Source of the DNA: Chelydra serpentina
Lineage: Eukaryota > Chordata > Testudines > Chelydridae
DNA: 64,000 bases
Assembly: GCA_037349315.1 (NCBI GenBank)
Contig: JBAIAC010000131.1
Coordinates: 682,001-746,000 of the forward strand
Direction of reading: 5' to 3'
Part shown: in pieces, positions 55,270 to 64,000 of the stretch
How the letters are laid out: the number at the start of each line of letters is the position of its first letter
How positions within the stretch are numbered: the stretch's first letter is position 1
Notes under the pieces: model-generated
Database searches by the model: none
The model's input: only the letters and a program-made list of their open reading frames with translations
Told to the model about the DNA's origin: nothing
Position numbers and translations under genes: made by a program

Positions 55270-55903
55270 CAGGGCCGGCTCTAGGATTTTTGTCACCCCA
55301 AGCAAAAAAAATGTTGGCCCCTTTTTTTTTTCGTGCCCCCCCTCCCCTCCCGGCTCCGCCTGAACTCCGCCTCTTCCAAACCCCTTCGCCAAATCCCCTG
55401 CCCCGCCTCTTCCCCTGGGCAGGCCACATTTTCCCCCGCCATTGCTTCCTGCGGCCCCCCTGCAACTCCCCTCCCTAACTCACCTCCGCTCTGCTTGCTC
55501 TCCTGAATGCGCTGCCACTCCGCTTCTTCCCCCTCCCTCTCAGGCGAGGGAGCGGCGGCACGTTCAAGGGAGCAGGCGGAGTGGAGGTGAGCGAGGGTGG
55601 GGGGGTGCAAGAAGTAAAAGGGGGTAGAGGAACCGCTCCCTGTTCCAGCTCACCTCCGCTCCTCCACCACCGCCTCCCCGAGCGCGCCGCCGCTCGGCTT
55701 CTCCTCCGTCCCTCCCAGGCTTGCCGCACAGCAAGCCTGGGAGGGAGGGGAGAGAAGCGGAGCGGCGGCGGCGCGTTCAAGGGAGCAGGCAGAGGCAGAG
55801 TAGAGGCGAGCCGGGGCGGCGGGGGCCAGCACCGGAATGCCGCCTGTAGAAATGTGCCGCCCCAAGCACCTGCTTGTTTTGCTGGTGCCTAGAGCCGGCC
55901 CTG
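55270..55903. mobile_element. GC-rich non-autonomous hAT transposon, 634 bp, perfect 8-bp target duplication
   Basis: The terminal inverted repeats CAGGGCCGGCTCTAGG and CCTAGAGCCGGCCCTG are a perfect 16-bp pair. CTCTTGCT flanks both sides (55262-55269 and 55904-55911). Subterminal CACCCCAAGCAAAAAA and GCCCCAAGCACCTGCTTG follow. The interior is made of repeated GC-rich units (ACGTTCAAGGGAGCAGGCGG at 55560, GCGTTCAAGGGAGCAGGC at 55773) and inverted copies that can fold into hairpins. There is no transposase frame. Confidence 0.94.
55710..55745. repeat. Hairpin core inside the hAT element
   Basis: CCCTCCCAGGCTTGC and GCAAGCCTGGGAGGG form a perfect 15-bp stem around a 6-nt loop. Weaker pairing extends it outward to roughly 45 bp per arm (CCGAGCGCGCCGCCGCTCGG side against GAGCGGCGGCGGCGCG). 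Confidence 0.9.
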
Positions 55904-55911
55904 CTCTTGCT

Positions 55912-57689
<1,778 letters not shown>

Positions 57690-57690
57690 T

Positions 57691-57850
57691 GTTCTTCGAG
57701 TGATTGCTCATATGCATTCCACAATAGGTGTGCATGCTCACCACATGCACCGCATACCCGTAGGGAAGCACCCCAGCGACCCCTGGAGTGGCGCCGCCAT
57801 GGCACGGTATAAGGGGCGCTGCGCGCTCCCCCACCCTCAGTTTCTTCTTG
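57691..57850 (+). repeat. DIRS C left terminal repeat
   Basis: GTTCTTCGAGTGATTGCTCA through CCACCCTCAGTTTCTTCTTG, aligning with the left repeats of A1-A3 but about 30 bp shorter. Its inverted partner is not in the window. Confidence 0.75.
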
Positions 57851-58004
57851 CTGCCCTTGAAGGTGCTTCGGAACTGCTCTGCTCCAGCTCTACTGTTATT
57901 TCCCTTTTGGACTCTGTTAATTCGTAGTTAGTAGTGCTTGTAGTTTAAAAAAAAACCAAAAAGTAGCTTTAGTTAGAATTAGTTAAGTGCGCCCGGGTCG
58001 GGGT

Positions 58005-59365
58005 ATGCCTCGTTCCTCAGGCTTTAAGTCGTGCGACACTTGCAAACAGCCTATGAACCTGAGTGATCCACATGTGGACTGTTTACACTGTCTGGGGGAA
58101 ACCCATCTCAGCGACTGCAGCAAGATTTGCAGATCTTTCAAACCTCGGACCAAGAAGGAGCTGAACATTTGGCTCCAAGCCATTTTGATGGAGTCGGCCC
58201 TGACCCTGACACCGCTGCATCGCTCCAAGTCGGCACCAAGCACCGTGGCATCGGTGCGCAGTGACCCAACGGTGCCCTCCACCAGTCGGCACCGTTCTTT
58301 GCCTTTTTAGAGTGTCCCGTGGAAGAGGTCTTGTCCGCCAAGGCACCGGAGCAAGACTGGGGGAGAGACTAGACCCGCATTGAGCAGCTCTCGGTCCCCA
58401 TTGGCCTCGCGGCCTCTGATTCAAGTTGAGCGGAGTAGCCTGGCCCACTCCGAGCCGACCTCCCTGTACGCCAGTGGCCACGTTCGGGTGCCCTCCACGC
58501 CAGAGGCAGGCAGCTTGAGATGATATGTCTCCACCAGCACCGGCAGCATCGCCGTGGTCGGCTCCCCAGTCCAGAGGCAAGCCACTGCTTGGGCTCCCGC
58601 AGTCACCGCCTGGACAGTACTGCTCATGGTCGAGGGAAGGTTCCCGACGCCGTTCCTCGCTCAGTGACCACCCCATGCGCAGTCCGCGTCGATCCCCGTC
58701 GACCCCCACGAGGTTGTCTGGCTGGGTACCAACCGGCAGGGGTTCCAGGCACCACTCCGCCTCGAGGGAACATAGACCTCGTGAAGAGAGCGTGCCCCGC
58801 CAAGACCAGGACAGACTGCACCAGAGGTCACTATCTCCGAGAAGCTGCCATAGCCCCTCGTGGTACGTACATCAATGCCATTCCCGCTCTTCATCTTGCT
58901 CGAGGTCCCCACCATAGCACCGCTCCCGCAGCCCCAGGTGTTGATTGCCTACACCCCGCCATTGCAGATCTGCCCGTTGGAGCAGTTTGCGGAGCAGCTG
59001 CTACAGACGGTGCTCCCGCTCCTCCATGCCGGGATCATGGCCTCTTGTTTGGCACCGCTCCCGACGGCGCCACTCGTCGCAGTCCCGGGATAGTGGTCGA
59101 TCGAATGCCAGCCCGGCCTCCCTCTGGAGTCGTCAGTCGATGGGCCAGGCTAGTCAGGCTGGACAGTCTGATTTGCTGTTGCCACAGCAGGTGCAGTGGC
59201 ACTAGGGCTGGCGCTATCACTAGGCGACCTTAGGCGGTTGCCTAGGGCACCAGGATTTGGGGGGCAGCAGGCGGCTGCTTCCTGGCTCCCCGCTCAGTCG
59301 TACCCCAAGCCTGCACCCCAGCCTTGGCCCTCTAAGGGCAAACAGGTGGGGAAGCGCCAGTTTTG
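58005..59365 (+). pseudogene. DIRS C gag, capsid-like domain replaced
   Basis: ATG 58005 is in frame with the cysteine cluster (CDTC ... CLHCLGETH ... CSKICRSFKPRTKKE) and stops at 58308. An Arg/Ser-rich part (58525-58917: SREGSRRRSSLSDHPM, SRHHSASREHRPRE) is in another frame. At about 59203 the capsid-like domain is missing and a hAT-like fragment (59205-59297) sits in its place. Only the basic tail remains (PKPAPQPWPSKGKQVGKRQF-stop, to 59365). Confidence 0.8.
59205..59297. mobile_element. hAT-like fragment with palindromic core inside DIRS C gag
   Basis: TAGGGCTGGCGCTATCACTA, AGGCGACCTTAGGCGGTTGC and CACCAGGATTTGGGGGGC match the starts of the elements at 9437 and 11553. It ends CCGCTCAG, then gag tail sequence resumes. 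Confidence 0.8.
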
Positions 59366-59369
59366 ACAG

Positions 59370-61016
59370 GATGCCCGAGGGCGACTTACCAGTTCATACC
59401 AGGGATCCACCTGGAATAAAACTTCCCTTCTCCAACCGGTTGTGTGCTTTTCTCCCAGAGTGGTAGTGGCTGACCTTGGACCGAGGAGTCCTCAACACCA
59501 TCTCCCGGGGCTATACCCTCCAGTTTATTTCTACCCCACCCACCCTCCATTCCCATGCCTCTTCAGGGGCCCCTCTCATGAGAGCCTACTCAAGCAGGAG
59601 ATGAGGCAGCTTCTTGGCTTAGGAGCGGTGGAGGTGGTGCCAGCAGAGTTCAGACGCAAGGGGTGCTTCTCCCGTTATTTCCTTATCCCAAAGGCCAAAG
59701 GGGAGCTCAGGCCCATCCTGGACCTGCGAGGCCTGAACCAGTACATGGTAAAGCTCAAGTTTCACATGGTCTTTCTGGCCTCCATCATTACCGCCCTTGA
59801 TCTACACAGGACGCGTACTTCCACATTCATATATTTGAGGGACACAGGCGTTTCCTCCGTTTCACGGTTGGGCAGGAACTGTCCTCCCGTTTGGCCTATC
59901 GCCGGCTCCCAGGGTCTTCACAAAGTGTATGTCTGTGGTAGTGGCCTACCTCAGACGTCGGGGTGTCCAGATCTTCCCCTGCCTTGACGACTGGCTGGTC
60001 TTGACCCCTACCTTGACGATTGGCAGCTCCAGGTCTCAGGTACAGGATCACGTAACACTCCTCCTGTCCACATGCACCACACTGGTTCCGGTGCAGTACA
60101 TAGAGTTCATTGGGGCAATTCTGGACGCAACGTCGGCCAGAGCCTCCCTCCCACTGGACAGATTCGAAACCCTAAGGGAGCTCATCAGCGCAGTCACAAG
60201 ATTCCCCGTGATGAGAGCCAGAGCGTGCCTCCAACTCCTGGGTCATATGTCGGCGTGCACGTACGTGGTTTGTCACGCCAGACTCAGGATGCGGCCCTTC
60301 CAGCTCTGGTTGGCCTCCGTATTCTCCCAATCCAGAGACAGGATGGACAAAGTCCTCACTATGCCCGAACTGGTGATAGCCTCCCTAGGCTGGTGGTCCT
60401 TCCCAGGGAACATGCTCCAAGGGGTCCCATTCAGGGGCCAACCCCCGACTGTGGAATTGGTGTCCGATGCATCGGACCTGGGGTGTCAAAGAGCTTAGGG
60501 CGGTCCGTCTGGCGTGCGTGGCCTTCCGCTCATACCTGGAGGGCAGAGTGGTCAGGGTTCTCACAGACAGCACGGCTTCGATGTTGTACATAAACCTGTT
60601 CCTCAGTCCTCTGCCAGGAAGCCCTCAGGCTGTGGGACTTCTGCATAGCCCACGATATTTACCTGGAAGCCCACCGCTTACCAGGTATCCAGAACTCTTG
60701 GGCGGATCAGCTGAGCCGGGACTTCTCCTTTCAGCACGAGTGGTCACTGCACCCAGAGGTGGTGCACAGGATTTTCTAAACGTGGGGCACTCCCCAAGTG
60801 GACTTGTTCACCACCCGGCAGAACCTCCGGTGTTCCCGCTTCTGCTCCGGGGGAGGGTTGGGCGTGGGCGCGATCTCCGACGCCTTCCTTCTGTCCTGGT
60901 CGGGCCAGCTGTTCCGTGCCTTTCCCCTGTTTCCACTGATCGACAAGGTCTAGGAAAAGATAAAAACAGACAGGGCCCGGGTCCTCCTGATCACCCCGGC
61001 ATGGCCCAGGCAACAT
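59370..61016 (+). pseudogene. DIRS C RT, RNase H, methyltransferase-like frame, broken
   Basis: RT motifs are YFLIPKAKGELRPILDLRGL, a degraded palm near 59790-59850 (deletion after TALDL, then RTRTSTFIYL out of frame) and a YLDD equivalent reading IFPCLDDWL, followed by an insertion-like duplication of LTPTLTI. From 59929 the frame is open to 60498: YIEFIGAILDATSARASL, ACLQLLGHMSACTYVV and VELVSDASDLG of RNase H. A deletion then joins this to VKELRAVRLACVAF, with VLTDSTASMLYIN after it. A methyltransferase-like part (VDLFTTRQNLRCSRFC, FPLFPLIDKV) reaches the CR1 junction. Confidence 0.82.
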
Positions 61017-61029
61017 ACGGGAGAACCAT

Positions 61030-61269
61030 ATGGTGACTTGCCTGCATGGTGCGAAGGTTACGGATCTCTCGAGGCATCTAGATAGACTTATGAGTAGTGC
61101 TGAGGAGGAGCTGGTGGTCTTGATACATGTAAGTACCAATGACATAGGGAAGGGTAGGAGAGACGTCCTGGAGGCCAAATTTAGGCTGCTAGGTAAGAGA
61201 TTGAACTGGGGAAACTTTTGGGATAGGGGGAGCCTATACAGGAAGACCAAGGTGGATCCAGACTGCTGA
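61030..61269 (+). pseudogene. CR1 ORF1 fragment, esterase (SGNH-like) domain
   Basis: The 79-codon frame contains VTDLSRHLDRLMSSAEEELV and VLIHVSTNDIGKGRRDVLEA. The VxTNDI pattern is the conserved block of the esterase domain known in CR1 ORF1 proteins (usual form HVGTND). It ends in stop codons after WDRGSLYRKTK; the rest of ORF1 is not readable. Confidence 0.75.
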
Positions 61270-61464
61270 CACTTAACATTAAAAAGGTTGCAGAGCAGTT
61301 TTTAAGAGATGGTGGGAAGCCGATTGCTGTAAAGGAGCACGTGGATCGGACAGAGACTTCTCTTAGAGGAGAGTCCTTTGATAGAGATTCTCTAGATTTT
61401 AGTCAGGAGGCGAGAAACAGTCACATAAAAAAGAATCTGACACATCAGAAAAGGGCAGACAAAT

Positions 61465-62040
61465 AAACAGTGACAAGTTTTTAAAGTGCTTGTACACAAA
61501 TGCTAGAAGTCTAAATAGTAAGATAGGTGAACTAGAGTGCCTTGTGTTAAAGGAGGATATTGATATAATTGTCATCACAGAAACCTGGTGGAGTGAGGAC
61601 AATCAATGAGACACAGTCATTCCGGGGTAAAAAATATATCGGAAGGACAGAACAGGTTGTGCTGGGGGTGGGGGAGTGGCACTATATGTGAAAGAAAATG
61701 TAGACTCAAATGAAGTAAAAATCTTAAATGAATTCACATGTTCCATAGAATCTCTATGGATAGTAATTCCATGCTCTAATAAGAATATAACAGTAGGGAT
61801 CTATTATCGACCACCTGACCAGGACAGTGATAGTTACGATGAAATTCTAAGGGAGATTAGAGAGGCTATCAAAATAAAGAACTCAATAATAGTGGGGGAT
61901 TTCAATTATTCCCATATTGACTGGGTACATGTCCACCTCAGGACGAAATGCAGAGACATTGCAATGACTGCTTCTTGGAGCAGCTGGTACAGGAACTCAC
62001 AAGGGGAGAGGCAACTCTCGATTTAGTCGAGTGGAACACA
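61465..62040 (+). pseudogene. CR1 ORF2 fragment, apurinic endonuclease domain
   Basis: Motifs in order are LKCLYTNARSLNSKIGELEC, DIIVITETWWSEDN, GGVALYVKENVDS, ITVGIYYRPPDQDSD and IIVGDFNYSHIDWV, matching the AP-type endonuclease at the N-terminus of CR1 ORF2 that nicks the target DNA. In-frame TGA and TAA near 61606-61630 and a shift after 61935 inactivate it. The RT part is missing in this window. Confidence 0.88.
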
Positions 62041-62506
62041 GGATCTGGTCCAAGAGGTAACTGTAACAGGACCACTTGAAAATAGTGACCATAATATAAT
62101 AACATTTAGCATTCCTGTGGTGGGAAGAACACATCAACAGCCCAACACTGGCATTTAATTTCAGAAAGGGGAACTATGCAAAAATGAGGGGGTTAGTTAA
62201 ACAGAAATTAAAAGGTACAGTGACTAGAGTCAAATCCCTGCAAGCTGCATGTACACTTCTTCTTCGATTGCTTGCTCATATCGATTCCAATTAGGTGTGT
62301 GCGCTCCACGTGCACGATCGTCAGAGAATTTTTACCCTAGCAACACCCAGTGGGTCGGCTGTGGAGCCCCCTGGAGTGGCGCCTTCATGGCGCTGGATAT
62401 ATACACCAGCCGACCAAGCGCCCCCTCAGTTCCTTCTTACTGCCCATGATGGTCGTGGGAACTGTGGAGTAGCTGTCCTCCACTCTCCCTAGCTTTTTAC
62501 TTCCCG

Positions 62507-63784
62507 TTGTTAGATAGTTGTTATAGTTGTATAGTTACAGTAGTTGTTAAAAGTATAGTGATAAGTTTAGGCTTAGTTAGTGGGTTGGTCAGCCTGTTCA
62601 AAGCCTATGCTAACGGGAGACACCCCTCCCCCCCCCCCCCCGACTCCTGTTTGAAGTGCCTCGGGGAGTCTCACCAGGCTGACAAGTGTAGGATCTGTAA
62701 GGCGTTCAGACCTCGGACCAAAAAGGAGCGGGACTTTAGACTCAAGCAGCTCCTTATGGAGGCAGCACTTAGCCCGGACCCTCCATCGGCGTGCCAAGTT
62801 CCGGCACCGGGCGCTTCGGTGCGCAGCACCCCAGCGGCAGTATCAGGTACTGCACCGCGGTTGGACTCAGAGAGGCCCGCGGCACCGGACCCCTCCGGCA
62901 TCACAACCAGTACAAGTGACCCGGTGCTGTTCTCTATCTCCGAGCCAGAAGAGACAGCACAAGCCGGAGACGACTGTCCCACCTCAACAGTCACCGGCAC
63001 CCCATGTACCAGCCTTGGAGTCGTGTCCAGCACTGAAGCGACCGAGGGTGCAAGCGCTGATATCAGCACCGTTGACTCTGGCACTGAGAGAGGTGCCATT
63101 GAGTCCGGTGCGCACAGGCTCCCCGACCCGGACTGTGGTTGAGGCCTGGCTTCCGTCGACGCCGGAGACGTTCGCAGTGGCGAGAGACCTCATCACCCTC
63201 ACAGAGCCGGCACCATCGCAGACTGTGGCACCGCCTCCGACTCGTGCGGTACTGTCTAGGGGCAAGCCAACCCTAATACTCCCGCCATCTTCGCACGTGG
63301 AAACACGGCACCGCTCCCAGACACGGAGCCGGTCCCAATCCCGATGCCATTCAGTCCCGACGCGACTCGCAGGCCCGATGCCGCTCCCTCTCGCGGCGTC
63401 GGTCATACTCGCGCCGTCGATCATACTCACGGCACAGATCCGGTTCACAGCACAGTTACGGACCACAGTACCGTTCAGGCTCCCGACATCACTCCCGGCA
63501 CCGATCAGAACGCTGATCTTCCCGGAGCCGATCCCGGCACCGCTCCCGCAGGCGGTCATCGCTGTGGTCCAGATCTGGATCCCAGTACCAGCCCGGTCAT
63601 CAGCACCAATCTCAAACCCGGTCCAAACCAGGGTGAGGGTGATGTGGGTCACTGGCAGGAGGAAGGCCAAGACCCGAATGAGGACCCTTCACAATGGTCC
63701 TTCTGGACCCCGTGGGTGTACCACCAAGCCCCGGGGCCTCCCACTTAGCCCACTCAGAACCCCAAGTACCAGAGCCCACCATGA
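62507..63784 (+). pseudogene. DIRS D gag, partial
   Basis: The cluster is incomplete: the first CxxC is lost around a C-run at 62625-62640, but CLKCLGESHQADKCRIC and FRPRTKKERDFRLKQLLMEA are kept. That frame runs to 63142. STPETFAVARDLITLTEP follows in the +1 frame (62916-63905), with Arg/Ser-rich pieces (63300-63600) and a linker WSFWTPWVYHQAPGPPT in a third frame. The capsid-like LPFDG domain is absent because of the internal deletion. Confidence 0.78.
62625..62642. repeat. C homopolymer
   Basis: A run of about 15 C residues inside DIRS D gag, likely the cause of the lost first cysteine pair. Length is prone to sequencing and assembly error. Confidence 0.9.
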
Positions 63785-63796
63785 ATCGCCCATTCC

Positions 63797-63988
63797 ACAA
63801 GGGCTCAAGCCTCATCGGTCGCTTTCCTGGCCCAGGTTCCAATACAGGAGATCTATAGAGCTGCCACTTGGTCATCGGTACATACCTTTGCCGCCCACTA
63901 TGTGATAATTCAGCAGTCCAGGGGCGATGTTGCATTTGGTTCAGAGGTCCTGCACTCCGCGGTATCTCACTCCGACCCCACCGTCTAG
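63797..63988 (+). pseudogene. DIRS D tyrosine recombinase, C-terminal 60 codons
   Basis: Reading from CAT 63798-63800 gives HSTRAQASSVAFLAQV (HxxR motif), IYRAATWSSVHTFAAHY with the catalytic Tyr at 63899-63901, and VSHSDPTV-stop. The deletion junction falls within a few bases of the HxxR histidine. Confidence 0.82.
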
Positions 63989-64000
63989 GTAAGGCTTGGG

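Larger units (their letters stand above)
57690..61016 (+). mobile_element. DIRS-type retrotransposon C, right part missing
   Basis: The left end is at about TGTTCTTCGAGTGATTGCTC and the left repeat runs to about 57850 (CACCCTCAGTTTCTTCTTGC). gag, RT, RNase H and the methyltransferase-like region follow. The element stops at 61016 (GGCCCAGGCAACATA), where CR1 sequence begins. The recombinase, ICR and right repeat may lie beyond the window or be lost. Sequence is related to family A but diverged throughout. Confidence 0.88.
61017..62254 (+). mobile_element. CR1 LINE copy d, end of ORF1 and start of ORF2
   Basis: CR1 on + begins at about ATATGGTGACTTGCCTGC and continues to 62254, where DIRS D interrupts it. 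Unlike copies a-c it covers the 5' half of the element. The 3' half, if present, lies beyond the window. Confidence 0.88.
62255..64000 (+). mobile_element. DIRS-type retrotransposon D, internally deleted, runs off the window
   Basis: The left end CTTCTTCTTCGATTGCTTGC closely resembles family B (CATATCGATTCCAATTAGGT), inserted into CR1 copy d. gag is followed directly, at about 63785-63797, by the last 55 codons of the recombinase. All of RT, RNase H and the methyltransferase-like region and most of the recombinase are missing. The end of the element lies beyond 64000. Confidence 0.85.

Noticed and set aside
58083..58709. A 208-codon minus-strand frame in DIRS C
   Set aside because: It is the antisense shadow of the Arg/Ser-rich gag region, whose codon composition keeps the reverse frame open.
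62984..63670. A 228-codon minus-strand frame in DIRS D
   Set aside because: Antisense shadow of the gag frame; no domain recognised.

Overview
This is vertebrate nuclear DNA, not a microbial locus. Short exons with canonical AG/GT splice sites lie in large introns. Most of the intronic DNA is CR1 LINEs, hAT-type DNA transposons, LTR-like sequence and DIRS-type tyrosine-recombinase retrotransposons. The abundance of CR1, with the 3'-terminal ATTCTATGA-type repeat of sauropsids, together with many fairly intact DIRS copies points to a reptile, most likely a turtle. That is an inference; no species can be named from the sequence alone.

The only host gene recognised is OGDH, the E1 component of the mitochondrial 2-oxoglutarate dehydrogenase complex, on the + strand. 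Six exons are visible: 4542-4632, 4766-4868, 32564-32679, 41079-41233, 54991-55137 and 56731-56821. The first two are alternative, phase-identical exons. The upstream one encodes the VRGHHIAKLDPLG form. The downstream one encodes the [13 protein letters not shown] form and carries the acidic LDADLDS motif. The gene's start and most of its catalytic region lie outside the window.

Layout. 1-4541: intron with one 5'-truncated CR1. 4542-4868: the alternative exon pair, flanked by a 250-260 bp direct duplication. 4869-32563: a 27.7 kb intron holding two CR1 copies (one split by a composite insertion), a 1.4 kb hAT, a complete DIRS (A1), a 112 bp MITE, a solo-LTR-like block and a 645 bp hAT. 32680-41078: intron with DIRS A2. 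41234-54990: intron with DIRS B, an L2-like LINE remnant and DIRS A3. 55138-56730: intron with a 634 bp GC-rich hAT. 56822-64000: intron with DIRS C (truncated), a CR1 5' region, and DIRS D inserted into that CR1.

The DIRS copies are the most distinctive content. A1, A2, A3 and B are end-to-end copies of about 5.9-6.0 kb with the classic DIRS plan: imperfect inverted terminal repeats, gag, an RT/RNase H/methyltransferase-like frame, a tyrosine recombinase in the -1 frame, and an internal complementary region (ICR) just inside the right repeat. In all four, the ICR reads as the reverse complement of the two element ends joined together, the expected footprint of a circular intermediate. All six DIRS copies lie in the same orientation as OGDH. 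Every copy carries disabling mutations, so none looks autonomous now. No RNA gene, CRISPR array or prokaryotic operon was found.
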